Made by a program: the position numbers and the translations under genes
The notes under the pieces: model-generated
The model's input: only the letters and a program-made list of their open reading frames with translations
Told to the model about the DNA's origin: nothing
Databases searched by the model: none
Origin: Streptomyces scabichelini
GTDB taxonomy: Bacteria > Actinomycetota > Actinomycetes > Streptomycetales > Streptomycetaceae
Reading direction: 5' to 3'
NCBI RefSeq assembly: GCF_011045015.1
Contig: NZ_JAAKZY010000096.1
Span: 1-37,180, forward strand
Length of the DNA stretch: 37,180 bases
Part shown: piece by piece, positions 14,185 through 21,866 of the stretch
Layout: each line of letters begins with the position of its first letter
How positions within the stretch are numbered: position 1 is the first letter of the stretch

Positions 14185-15135
14185 TCAGGCCTGCTCGGCC
14201 TCGGCCGGCTTCTCGGCCTCGGCGGCCGGAGCCTCAGCGGCGGCGGGAGCCTCAGCCGGGGCCGGAGCCTCAACCGGGGTCTCCGCAGGGGCCTCGGCAG
14301 CGGCCGGAGCCTCAGCCGGGGCCTCAGCCGGAGCCTCGGCGACGGTCTCGTCGGCCTTCTTCTCGCCACCCTCGAGCAAGTCACGCTCCCACTCGGCGAG
14401 CGGCTCGCCCGCGGCCTTCTCACCCTTGGCCTCGGCGGCGGCACCGGAGCGGGCGATGAGGCCCTCGGCGACGGCGTCGGCGATCACACGGGTGAGCAGG
14501 GTGACGGAGCGGATCGCGTCGTCGTTGCCCGGGATCTTGTAGTCGACCTCGTCGGGGTCGCAGTTGGTGTCGAGGATGGCGACGACCGGAATGTTGAGCT
14601 TCCGGGCCTCGCCGACCGCGATGTGCTCCTTCTTGGTGTCCACGATCCAGACGGCGCTGGGCACCTTGGACATCTCGCGGATACCACCGAGGGTCTTCTC
14701 CAGCTTGGCCTTCTCGCGGGAGAGGACCAGCAGCTCCTTCTTGGTGAGGCCGGAGGCGGCCACATCCTCGAAGTCGATCTGCTCGAGCTCCTTCAGGCGC
14801 TGCAGGCGCTTGTAGACGGTCGAGAAGTTGGTGAGCATGCCGCCCAGCCAGCGCTGGTTGACGTAGGGCATGCCGACGCGGGTGGCCTGCTCGGCGATGG
14901 CCTCCTGCGCCTGCTTCTTCGTGCCGACGAACATGACCGTGCCGCCGTGGGCGACGGTCTCCTTGACGAACTCGTAGGCGCGGTCGATGTACGACAGCGA
15001 CTGGAGCAGGTCGATGATGTAGATGCCGTTGCGCTCCGTGAAGATGAATCGCTTCATCTTCGGGTTCCAACGACGGGTCTGGTGACCGAAGTGGACGCCG
15101 CTTTCCAGCAGCTCCCGCATCGTGACGACGGCCAT
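14185..15135 (-). CDS. rpsB: 30S ribosomal protein S2
   Basis: The product has 316 residues. Residues 1 to about 255 are canonical S2 (MRELLESGVHFGHQTRRWNP, WLGGMLTNF, VDTKKEHIAVGEARKLNIP, NDDAIRS). Residues about 261-316 are an added tail of Ala, Pro and Glu only, built from short repeats such as APAEAPAEAPAAAE. This is longer than E. coli S2, as is usual in Streptomyces. ATG 15135 is preceded by AAGGAG at good spacing. It is the first gene of rpsB-tsf and has a structured leader. Confidence 0.97.
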   Translation of the reverse strand: MAVVTMRELLESGVHFGHQTRRWNPKMKRFIFTERNGIYIIDLLQSLSYIDRAYEFVKETVAHGGTVMFVGTKKQAQEAIAEQATRVGMPYVNQRWLGGMLTNFSTVYKRLQRLKELEQIDFEDVAASGLTKKELLVLSREKAKLEKTLGGIREMSKVPSAVWIVDTKKEHIAVGEARKLNIPVVAILDTNCDPDEVDYKIPGNDDAIRSVTLLTRVIADAVAEGLIARSGAAAEAKGEKAAGEPLAEWERDLLEGGEKKADETVAEAPAEAPAEAPAAAEAPAETPVEAPAPAEAPAAAEAPAAEAEKPAEAEQA

Positions 15136-15310
15136 GGCCGTTCTCCTTGATTTTCTCGGTTGTGCCGCGCGTGCCGGACGGCACTCGCGCCTGACGCCCG
15201 CGATGCGCCTGCCGCTAGGGACCGAGGGGCGCTGACACCGGCTTTTGATGGCCCGGTGTCGGGGCGTGCGAAGTCGACCCGGTGACCCGGATCGCCACCA
15301 GAAGTGTACG
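15136..15310 (-). promoter_or_regulatory. rpsB leader and promoter region
   Basis: On the minus strand the leader can form GTGCCG-TC-CGGCAC near the start codon, and an 8-bp stem from GACACCGG (15234-15241) and CCGGTGTC (15253-15260). TACACT (plus-strand 15303-15308) is a reasonable -10 box. S2 autoregulates through its leader in several bacteria. Whether it does so here is inference. Confidence 0.4.
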
Positions 15311-15414
15311 GGACACGCGAGGCACCGGGTGACGCCGCTGTCCACAACCAGCGCGTAGTCCACAGATCCCGGCCATGATCCACTTCTTTCTGCGGTTCGC
15401 GGGAGCGTTCTCGC

Positions 15415-16023
15415 ATGCGAGCAGAACGATGTCTTCGTACGTGGCTGGCGTTGCTCCTGGGCCTGACGGTGACCGCCCTCGGAATCGCCTTGCCCGCGGC
15501 CACCGCACGCGACGGCGGCCCCGACGGTCCGGCACCGCCGAGAGCCGCTGCGGCGGTACCGGCTGTCGGCCGCACCTGGCCCGTAGGGGTACGCCCCCGG
15601 GTGACCCGCGACTGGGACCCGCCGGCGACCGCGTACGGCCGGGGCCACCGTGGCGTGGACCTCGCCGCGCCGCCCGGCACCCCGGTCCTGGCCGTCGCCC
15701 CGGGCCGCATCTCCTTCGCGGGCCGGGTCGCGGGCCGCGGGGTCGTCTCGGTGGAACTGGACGGCACCGGCGATCCCCCCTTGCGCACCACCTACGAACC
15801 GGTGCGCGCGACAGCGAAGAAGGGAAAGAAGGTGGCGCCCGGCGACGTCGTCGGCGTCGTGGAACCGTCGGGCTCCCACTGCACGCCGTCATGCGTGCAC
15901 TGGGGCCTGCGCCAAGCCGACACCTACCTCGACCCACTGTCCCTGCTGCCACCCTGGCTACTGGGCCGGGGCCCATCACGCCTGCTCCCGGTCATCGGCG
16001 TACCGGAGGGACCGCCCACGTAA
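15415..16023 (+). CDS. Secreted M23-family (LytM-like) peptidase
   Basis: The product has 202 residues. A signal peptide covers residues 1 to about 31, followed by a short Pro/Ala linker and an M23 domain. The first zinc-binding motif is intact: His78 and Asp82 in HRGVDLAAPPGTPV. The second motif reads SCVHWG, with His162 in place but Cys160 instead of the first His of HxH, a variant known from actinobacterial members. A third histidine is His155. The enzyme would hydrolyse peptidoglycan cross-bridges outside the cell, if active. The gene is divergent from rpsB. ATG 15415 has GGGAG 9 nt upstream. Confidence 0.85.
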   Translation: MRAERCLRTWLALLLGLTVTALGIALPAATARDGGPDGPAPPRAAAAVPAVGRTWPVGVRPRVTRDWDPPATAYGRGHRGVDLAAPPGTPVLAVAPGRISFAGRVAGRGVVSVELDGTGDPPLRTTYEPVRATAKKGKKVAPGDVVGVVEPSGSHCTPSCVHWGLRQADTYLDPLSLLPPWLLGRGPSRLLPVIGVPEGPPT

Positions 16024-16148
16024 CCGGAGACGCCGTCTACGTAGATGACCACGTAGGCAGCGAACGCCTCGCGCACCTGCGCCAGCACTTGGAGGAGGCC
16101 GGGCTGGATGCTCTGGGCCTGGCCGGAGGCGGCCGGGCTGGAGGCTGA
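16024..16148 (+). other. Possible small ORF or decayed coding fragment
   Basis: An open frame just after the peptidase stop reads VTGDAVYVDDHVGSERLAH, continues LRQHLEEAGLDALGL and ends at a TGA at 16148. Composition is protein-like (amphipathic helix LAHLRQHLEEAGLDAL), but there is no ATG or GTG and no ribosome-binding site in front of it. It may be a remnant of a longer gene or a chance open frame. I cannot assign a function. Confidence 0.25.
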
Positions 16149-16153
16149 GCGAC

Positions 16154-16171
16154 AGTCCTGGCAACAGGACT
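16154..16171. terminator. Hairpin between M23 peptidase and TetR genes
   Basis: AGTCCTG-GCAA-CAGGACT is a 7-bp stem with a GNRA tetraloop. It sits between convergent genes and could terminate either. Confidence 0.5.
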
Positions 16172-16225
16172 CACCCCCGCTCAGTCCTCAGGAACGGTGG
16201 GAAGCCCGGAAGACCCAAGAGGGCC

Positions 16226-16807
16226 TCAGCCCTGCACACCCCGCAAAGCCATCGCCACAGCGGCCTCGGTGATGACGCCCGGATCCTCGGCCGCGCCCAG
16301 CTCGATGCGGCGCACCGCGGCGTCCACGATGCCCTGCAGCAGCATGGCGGCCATACGGGGCTGCTCGTGCCCCATGTCCGCCAGCGCCTCCACGATCATC
16401 GCGATGAGCCCGCCGTGCGCCGCGCGGATCTTCTCGCGTGCGCCCGCGTCCAACTCGCTCGCGGAGATGGCGACCACGGCCCGGTGCCGCCGGTCACCGA
16501 CCAGCGCGAGCTGTTGGCGGACATAGGCCTCGATCTTGCCCTCGGGCGTCCCCGCCGGCGACATCGCCGCCTCGACTTCGGCCGCCCACACGGGGAAGTC
16601 GACCTCGCAGAGTTCTTCGACCACGGCCGCCCGCGACCGGAAGTACTCATAGACGGAGGACCGCGCGAGTCCCGTGCGCTCGGCGAGCGCAGGGAACGTC
16701 AGCGCCTCGGTCCCGCCCTCCGACAGCAGTGACCGTGCCGCGTCCAACAGGGCGGCTCGCTGCATCGACCGGTGCTCGGCCACGGAGGCCGCTCGAATCC
16801 TTGGCAC
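16226..16807 (-). CDS. TetR-family transcriptional regulator
   Basis: The product has 193 residues. The N-terminal DNA-binding domain is clear: AALLDAARSLLSEGGTEALT, then FPALAERTGLARSSVYEYFR, containing the helix-turn-helix (residues about 40-60). The C-terminal two-thirds form the helical ligand-binding and dimerisation domain. The start is GTG 16807. Its target and inducer are unknown. It does not sit next to an obvious divergently transcribed enzyme or pump gene, so self-regulation or a distant target is likely. Confidence 0.88.
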   Translation of the reverse strand: MPRIRAASVAEHRSMQRAALLDAARSLLSEGGTEALTFPALAERTGLARSSVYEYFRSRAAVVEELCEVDFPVWAAEVEAAMSPAGTPEGKIEAYVRQQLALVGDRRHRAVVAISASELDAGAREKIRAAHGGLIAMIVEALADMGHEQPRMAAMLLQGIVDAAVRRIELGAAEDPGVITEAAVAMALRGVQG

Positions 16808-16988
16808 GCCTCCACTTTACGGACGGACCCCCCGCGACGGGAGTCACTCCGCACGTCCGGGTTTGACCGAGGGCCCGGGCCTGAGGGTCCGGCGCCGGAC
16901 GGCTCCCAGGTCACACGACAGAAGAAGGCTTCCTCAGCCGACGGGCGGCCCCGGGGCGGAAGGCGCGATTCCGCGAGGTCGGCGGACG

Positions 16989-17825
16989 TCAGCGCCCGAA
17001 GCTCGCGAGCTTCGCCCGCAACTGGAGCACCGACTTGGTGTGGATCTGGCTGACCCGGCTCTCGGTCACCCCGAGGACGTTGCCGATCTCGGCGAGCGTG
17101 AGGCCCTCGTAGTAGTAGAGCGTGACCACGGTCTTCTCGCGCTCGGGCAGCGTGTTGATGGCTCGCGCGAGAAACCGCCGCAGCTCGCGGTCCTCGGCGA
17201 CCTCCACGGGGTTGTCGGCCGCGGTGTCCTCGAGCGTGTCCATCAGGCTCAGCCGGTCGCCGCCCTCGCCCCCGACGTGCAGCAACTCCTCCAGGGCCAC
17301 CACGTTCGCCAGCGACAACTGGCTGAAGACCGCGTGCAGTTCGTCCACCCCGATGCCCAGCTCGGCGGCCACCTCGCCCTCCGACGGACTGCGCCGCAGC
17401 CGCGCCTCCAGCGTGGCGTAGGCCCGCTCGACATTGCGCGCCTTCTGCCGCACGGACCGCGGAATCCAGTCCAGCGCCCGCAGTTCGTCGATCATCGCGC
17501 CCCGGATCCGCGTGATCGCGTACGTCTCGAACTTGATCTCCCGTTCGATGTCGAACTTCTCGATCGCGTCGATGAGCCCGAACACCCCCGACGAGACGAA
17601 GTCGGCCTGCTCCACATTGGGCGGCAGCCCCACACTCACCCGGCCCGCGACGTACTTCACCAGCGGCGAGTAGTGCAGGATCAGCTGCTCGCGCAGCCGC
17701 TCGTCGCCCGTCGCCTTGTACGACCTCCACAACTCATCGAGCGTCGAGGGCGCGGGCGGCCGCACGCCGCCGCGGGCAGCGGGGGGAACAGCCGCCCGGT
17801 CGGACCCGGAGGTGTGCTGGGGCAT
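16989..17825 (-). CDS. whiG: RNA polymerase sigma factor WhiG (sporulation)
   Basis: The product has 278 residues, a FliA/SigD-type sigma factor that in Streptomyces starts sporulation-specific transcription in aerial hyphae. Region 2 (LILHYSPLVKYVAGRVSVGL, then FGLIDAIEKFDIEREIKFET and YAITRIRGAMIDELRALDWI), region 3 (SVRQKARNVERAYATLEARL) and region 4 (LPEREKTVVTLYYYEGLTLA, then EIGNVLGVTESRVSQIHTKS) are all present. The length, position downstream of dprA-comM and upstream of the rpsB block, and near-universal conservation identify WhiG. ATG 17825 matches the known protein N-terminus. An open frame extends upstream through 18-bp repeats but is best read as untranslated leader. Confidence 0.95.
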   Translation of the reverse strand: MPQHTSGSDRAAVPPAARGGVRPPAPSTLDELWRSYKATGDERLREQLILHYSPLVKYVAGRVSVGLPPNVEQADFVSSGVFGLIDAIEKFDIEREIKFETYAITRIRGAMIDELRALDWIPRSVRQKARNVERAYATLEARLRRSPSEGEVAAELGIGVDELHAVFSQLSLANVVALEELLHVGGEGGDRLSLMDTLEDTAADNPVEVAEDRELRRFLARAINTLPEREKTVVTLYYYEGLTLAEIGNVLGVTESRVSQIHTKSVLQLRAKLASFGR

Positions 17826-18133
17826 TCGTCGTCTTGTGCCGTTCTGCCATGGAGAGGCTGTGCCTGAGTGAGCTGTCGGTCTGATGTCGAGTTGCTTGTC
17901 CGAGTGGGATTGCCTGTCTGAGTCGCATTGCTTGCCTGAGCCGGAATCCTTGTGAGCGTAGCGTGACTGGAGAGTCGCAGTGAGCGAAGGGCGGGCGATC
18001 CGCCATGCGCAGATACGTTCCGCTAGGCGTCCCTCAGGGGCATTTCCGTCGCCGTGCGTGACCATCGCGCGGCATCAACTGCGGGAATTGCCAAGGCCAT
18101 CGGGGTGTCGCCCAGACGGGCGAACACGCTGGG
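17826..18133. other. whiG-dprA intergenic region (308 bp)
   Basis: Besides the 18-bp repeats, this gap holds one imperfect hairpin (18105-18127, GTGTCGCCC pairing with GGGCGAACAC with one bulge) just after the dprA stop, which could terminate dprA. I could not identify a convincing -35/-10 pair for whiG, and found no supported small gene. Confidence 0.5.
17888..17957. repeat. 18-bp tandem repeats upstream of whiG
   Basis: Four head-to-tail units, the last incomplete, lie 63-132 bp upstream of the whiG start. The unit reads approximately CGATTGCTTGTCTGAGT, and the copies differ at several bases. The array falls in the promoter/leader region. Confidence 0.65.
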
Positions 18134-19408
18134 TCAGCATCGCCACCGATCCGTGTGGACGGAGATCATCGCCTGGCGTGTCAACTTCCAGCCGTCGCCG
18201 TGTCGTTCGACGAATCCCAGTGACCGGAGTTCGTACAGCCTGCCGACCGCGTCGTCCTTCGTCGTCCCGGCACCCGTGGCGATCTCCTCGGCCGACGCGG
18301 CTCTCCGGGCGGGCAGCGCGGCCAGCACACGGTCGGCGTCCGGGTCCAGGAGGTCGCGCGGCAGCACAGGCCCGCGCCGGTCCGGCGCCAGGTCACCCAT
18401 GTCGCCGACCAGTTCGGCGATTTCGGCGGCGTCGGTGACCAGCACCGCGTCCCCGCGCAGGAGTTCGTGCACACCGGCCGAGAGCCCGCTGGTGGCGGGG
18501 CCGGGCACCCCTATCGTGTATCGCCCCAACCGCTGTGCGGCCCGTGCGGTGACCAACGCCCCGCTGCGGTAGGCCGCCTCGACGACCACGGTGCCGCGGG
18601 TCAGCGCCGCGATGACCCTGTTGCGGAGGATGAATCTGCTCGGCGTCGGGTGGTCACCGGGTGGCAGCTCCCCCACGACCAGGCCTTGTTCCGCAATCCT
18701 GGTGATCAGCTGGGTGTGCCCGCGCGGGTAGGGCCGGTCGACTCCGCAGGCGAGCACGGCGACGGTGGCTCCGCCGGCCGCGAGCGCACCGCGGTGTGTC
18801 GCGCCGTCGACTCCGTACGCGCCCCCGGACACCACGACCCAGCCCCGCTCCGCAAGCCCCGAGCCCAGCGTGGTCGCCATGTGGGCGCCGTACTCGGTGC
18901 AGGCCCGGGCGCCCACGACGGCGACGGACCGCAGAGCCCATATCCGCAGGTTGGGCCGCCCTCGCACCCACAGTCCGATGGGCCGTGCGTCCCCCAGATC
19001 GTCGAGTTGCGCCGGCCACTCGGGGGCTCCGGGCCACACGAACCGGGTCCCGGCGTCCCGAGCCACCGCCAGGTCCCGCTCCGGCTCGGCCCGCTGTGCC
19101 CGAGCTCGCAGGCCCGCCCACCGTTTGTCCGTCACCCCCGGCAGCTGTTCCCCGTGTCCGAAGAGCCGCCGCACCACCTCTCGGGCCCCGAGCTCGCGGA
19201 GCCAGCGCCCGCAGACCTCGTCCCCTGGTTCGATAACGCGTGCGAGGAAGACACGGTGAAGCCGCTCATCGCCTCCGCTCACACGCTGGTCCCCTCCGGT
19301 CACGCCCTCGTCGCCCCCGTTCACGCGCCGGCCGTTCCCGCTCACGGGCTCGCTGTCCCTACGCGCGCGCTCGCTGCCCCCGCTCACGCGCTCGTCGTTC
19401 CCGCTCAC
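18134..19408 (-). CDS. dprA: DNA-processing protein DprA (Smf)
   Basis: The product is up to 424 residues. The Rossmann core carries SVAVVGARACTEYGAHMA, VSGGAYGVDGATHRGAL (the SGxAxGID loop), VDRPYPRGH and FILRNRVIAALTRGTVVVEA. A C-terminal winged-helix domain follows (AASAEEIATGAGTTKDDAVG, then RLYELRSLGFVERHG). DprA loads RecA on single-stranded DNA in transformable bacteria. The start at GTG 19408 overlaps the comM stop (GTGA). However, the first 49 codons are seven 21-bp repeats, six of which begin with in-frame GTG. GTG 19282 has GGAGG upstream and gives VSGGDERLHR, which looks like the ancestral N-terminus. The start is therefore uncertain. Confidence 0.93.
   Translation of the reverse strand: MSGNDERVSGGSERARRDSEPVSGNGRRVNGGDEGVTGGDQRVSGGDERLHRVFLARVIEPGDEVCGRWLRELGAREVVRRLFGHGEQLPGVTDKRWAGLRARAQRAEPERDLAVARDAGTRFVWPGAPEWPAQLDDLGDARPIGLWVRGRPNLRIWALRSVAVVGARACTEYGAHMATTLGSGLAERGWVVVSGGAYGVDGATHRGALAAGGATVAVLACGVDRPYPRGHTQLITRIAEQGLVVGELPPGDHPTPSRFILRNRVIAALTRGTVVVEAAYRSGALVTARAAQRLGRYTIGVPGPATSGLSAGVHELLRGDAVLVTDAAEIAELVGDMGDLAPDRRGPVLPRDLLDPDADRVLAALPARRAASAEEIATGAGTTKDDAVGRLYELRSLGFVERHGDGWKLTRQAMISVHTDRWRC
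19261..19408 (-). repeat. 21-bp minisatellite at the 5' end of dprA
   Basis: Seven head-to-tail 21-bp units encode variants of VSGGDER. In-frame GTG codons occur at 19408, 19387, 19345, 19324, 19303 and 19282, exactly 21 bp apart except where one unit has lost its GTG. Many units also carry a GGxGG sequence, which can serve as Shine-Dalgarno for the next GTG. Confidence 0.85.
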
Positions 19409-21030
19409 GACAGCGCTCCGATCGCCATCGGCACGCCCTGTGGGACCCCGGTGCGCAGTTGCAGGGCGAGGGCGACGTCCGTGGGGTCGGGCCGGTCGTG
19501 GCCGACGAGGTCCGCGATGGTCCAGGCGACGCGCAGCACGCGGTCGAGGCCGCGCGCGGTGAGAAGGCCGCGCTCCAGGCCCCGCTCGGCTTCGTCCATC
19601 GCGCCGATCGAGGCGTACCACCGGCTGCGCAGTTCGCGCCCCGGAACCTCGCTGTTCGTCCGCCACGGTGTGCCCGTGAGGCGTGCGGCCGCGCGTTCCC
19701 TGGCCTCTCGTACCCGGTTGGCGACCGTCGAGGTGGATTCGCCCCGCATGCCGGCGTCGATCAGCGCCGAGCGCGTGACGCGGTCCACCTCGACCCTCAG
19801 GTCGACCCGATCGAGCAGTGGACCGGAGAGCCGGGCCTGGTAGCGGCGGACCATCGGAGTAGAGCACTCGCACGAGTTGCCCGTCTTCGAGAAGCGGCCA
19901 CAGGGGCACGGATTGGCCGCAAGCACCATCAGGAATCGCGCCGGGAAACGCACGACACCCGCGGTGCGCGCGATCACGACGTGTCCCGCCTCCAAGGGCT
20001 GGCGCAGCGCGTCCAGCGCCCGGCTGCTGAACTCTGGAGTTTCGTCCAGAAAAAGCACCCCGCGGTGAGACAGCGACACCGCGCCGGGCCGTGCGATTCC
20101 CTGGCCGCCACCGACCAGCGACTGCATCGTCGCCGAGTGGTGGGGTGCGCAGTAGGGCGGAACGTCGATGAGCGGCTTTCCCGGAGGGAGCAGGCCCGCG
20201 ACGGAATGGACGGCCGTGACCTCCAGCGACTCCTCCCTGCTGAGCCGCGGCAGGATGGCGGGCAGTCGCTCGGCGAGCATCGTCTTGCCTGCACCCGGCG
20301 GGCCCTCCAGGAACAGATGGTGGCCACCGGCCGCGGCGACCTCCACCGCCGTACGTGCCGAAATCTGGCCGACGACATCGGCGAGGTCATGGCCTTGGTC
20401 GTGCTGCGCGGCGCCCATGCTGTGCATGCCGGTGGCCGCACCCGTGCCCGGCATGCGCAGGCCCGCGAGGAGTGGATCCGGGCGGCCCTGCTCGTCCTGT
20501 TCCTCGTCGGGCACCGGCTCGTCCGTGAGGACGGCGATCAGCTGGCGCAGGCTGCGGACGCCGAGCACCGACACACCGGGCACCAAGGAGGCCTCGGCCG
20601 CCGCGCACTCGGGCACCACCACCTGTTCGTATCCGGCGTCCGCCGCGGCCAGCACCGCCGGCAGTACGCCCCGTACCGGCCGCACCCGGCCGTCCAGGCC
20701 CAGCTCCCCGATCATCACGATGTCGCAGAGCACCCGTGGATCGATCCGCTCGGAGGCTCCCAGTACGGCGCAGGCGACGGCCAAGTCGAATCCACTGCCG
20801 CCCTTCGGTACCGACGCCGGGCTGAGACCGACCGTGAGCTTCTTCTGGGGCCACTCGCCGCCGGAGTTGACCACGGCGGCCCTCACTCGGTCCTTGCTTT
20901 CGGTCAGGCTCTTGTCGGGCAGTCCCACCAGCGTGAATGCCGCGACCCCCGGCTCCAGGTCCGCCTGGACCTCGACGACGACACCTTCGACGCCGACCAG
21001 CGCCACCGAGCACGTACGGGCGAATCCCAT
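19405..21030 (-). CDS. comM: YifB/ComM-family magnesium-chelatase-like AAA+ ATPase
   Basis: The product has 541 residues. It has an N-terminal ChlI/Lon-like domain (about 20-140), then an AAA+ domain with Walker A GPPGAGKT (243-250), Walker B GVLFLDE and sensor motifs, and a C-terminal Mg-chelatase-like domain with a cysteine-rich NPCPCGRFSKTGNSCECS. ComM is a helicase that promotes branch migration in transformation. Streptomyces is not known to be naturally transformable, so a general recombination role is more likely. It overlaps yraN by 1 nt and dprA by 4 nt, forming a coupled yraN-comM-dprA set. Confidence 0.92.
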   Translation of the reverse strand: MGFARTCSVALVGVEGVVVEVQADLEPGVAAFTLVGLPDKSLTESKDRVRAAVVNSGGEWPQKKLTVGLSPASVPKGGSGFDLAVACAVLGASERIDPRVLCDIVMIGELGLDGRVRPVRGVLPAVLAAADAGYEQVVVPECAAAEASLVPGVSVLGVRSLRQLIAVLTDEPVPDEEQDEQGRPDPLLAGLRMPGTGAATGMHSMGAAQHDQGHDLADVVGQISARTAVEVAAAGGHHLFLEGPPGAGKTMLAERLPAILPRLSREESLEVTAVHSVAGLLPPGKPLIDVPPYCAPHHSATMQSLVGGGQGIARPGAVSLSHRGVLFLDETPEFSSRALDALRQPLEAGHVVIARTAGVVRFPARFLMVLAANPCPCGRFSKTGNSCECSTPMVRRYQARLSGPLLDRVDLRVEVDRVTRSALIDAGMRGESTSTVANRVREARERAAARLTGTPWRTNSEVPGRELRSRWYASIGAMDEAERGLERGLLTARGLDRVLRVAWTIADLVGHDRPDPTDVALALQLRTGVPQGVPMAIGALS

Positions 21031-21392
21031 CAGGCCACCCCTCGCACATGCTCGACCACGGGTGCGCCGCGGTCGGGAAGAAGGACGCCCACGAGATCGA
21101 TCCGTACGCCGCCGGGTGGAGCGCCTCCGTGTTCCTGCAGCCAGCGCTCGGCCAGGCCCCGCAGTCGCTCCGCCTTGAGGGGCGTGACGGCGGCCATCGG
21201 GTGCTCGAAGGCACCGGCCCGGCGGGTCTTGACCTCACAGACGACCACCGCGTCGCCGTCGCGGGCCACGATGTCGATCTCACCGGTCCTGCCACAGCGC
21301 CAGTTGCGCTCCAGGATCGTCATCCCGGCCTCGCCCAGCCGCCGCGCGGCCAGGTCCTCGCCGTACTTGCCGAGTGCATTGCGTGCGTTCAT
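21030..21392 (-). CDS. yraN: UPF0102/YraN-family nuclease-fold protein
   Basis: The product has 120 residues, the normal length. The conserved blocks are GKYGEDLAARRLGEAGMTIL, ERNWRCGRTGEIDIVARDGD and VVVCEVKTRRAGAFEHP. The Glu-x-Asp and Glu-x-Lys residues match a PD-(D/E)XK restriction-endonuclease-like active site, so it may be a nuclease or Holliday-junction-resolvase-like protein. No activity is firmly established for the family. It is first of the coupled yraN-comM-dprA genes. All three handle DNA, which supports a role in recombination. Confidence 0.9.
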   Translation of the reverse strand: MNARNALGKYGEDLAARRLGEAGMTILERNWRCGRTGEIDIVARDGDAVVVCEVKTRRAGAFEHPMAAVTPLKAERLRGLAERWLQEHGGAPPGGVRIDLVGVLLPDRGAPVVEHVRGVA

Positions 21393-21502
21393 GTCGGCAC
21401 CACCTCCGGCGCCAACATTGAGCCCACGACGGCTCGCTATTGGATCTTGGTGGATGGCCCGCCGGTTGTGGACAACTCCGTCACCCGGCAGAGCGTCCGG
21501 CG

Positions 21503-21811
21503 TCAGCCGCTCGGCAGCTCGAGATCGCTCTTGTTCAGCTCCTCAATGTTCACGTCCTTGAATGTGAGCACCCGTACCTGCTTCACGAAACGAGCAGGCC
21601 GGTACATGTCCCACACCCAGGCGTCCGCCATGGACACCTCGAAAAACACCTCGCCCTGGACCGAGTGGACCTGCATCTCGTAGTCGTTGGTGAGGTAGAA
21701 GCGCCGTTCAGTCTCGATCACGTATTTGAACAGACCGACGACATCGCGGTACTCCCGGTAGAGCTTCAGCTCCATCTCGGTCTCGTACTTCTCGAGGTCC
21801 TCGGCGCTCAT
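21503..21811 (-). CDS. DUF2469-domain protein
   Basis: The product has 102 residues, an acidic protein conserved across actinobacteria. MSAEDLEKYETEMELKLYRE, then YRDVVGLFKYVIETERRFYL and a beta-rich middle (MQVHSVQGEVFFEVSMADAW) are the family's strongest blocks. It has no signal peptide or membrane segment and no known function. It lies between the Nudix gene and yraN on the same strand. This corresponds to the operon described in S. lividans in which sipZ is followed by unrelated genes. Confidence 0.9.
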   Translation of the reverse strand: MSAEDLEKYETEMELKLYREYRDVVGLFKYVIETERRFYLTNDYEMQVHSVQGEVFFEVSMADAWVWDMYRPARFVKQVRVLTFKDVNIEELNKSDLELPSG

Positions 21812-21866
21812 GGCATGTTCCCCTTCAGCCGTGCGTCCCCCTATTGTGCGTCAGCCCCGCGAGCCC

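Noticed and set aside
15136..15879. N-terminal extension of the rpsB frame across the M23 peptidase gene
   Set aside because: S2 starts at ATG 15135 with AAGGAG upstream. The extension is antisense to the peptidase.
17826..18065. N-terminal extension of WhiG through the 18-bp repeats
   Set aside because: WhiG proteins are about 280 residues and start at the ATG at 17825. The repeats translate to a Gln/Ser/Asp-rich peptide unlike sigma factors.
19240..21561. A 773-codon plus-strand open frame opposite dprA and comM
   Set aside because: It lies opposite two clearly identified genes, and its composition is typical of antisense frames at high GC.
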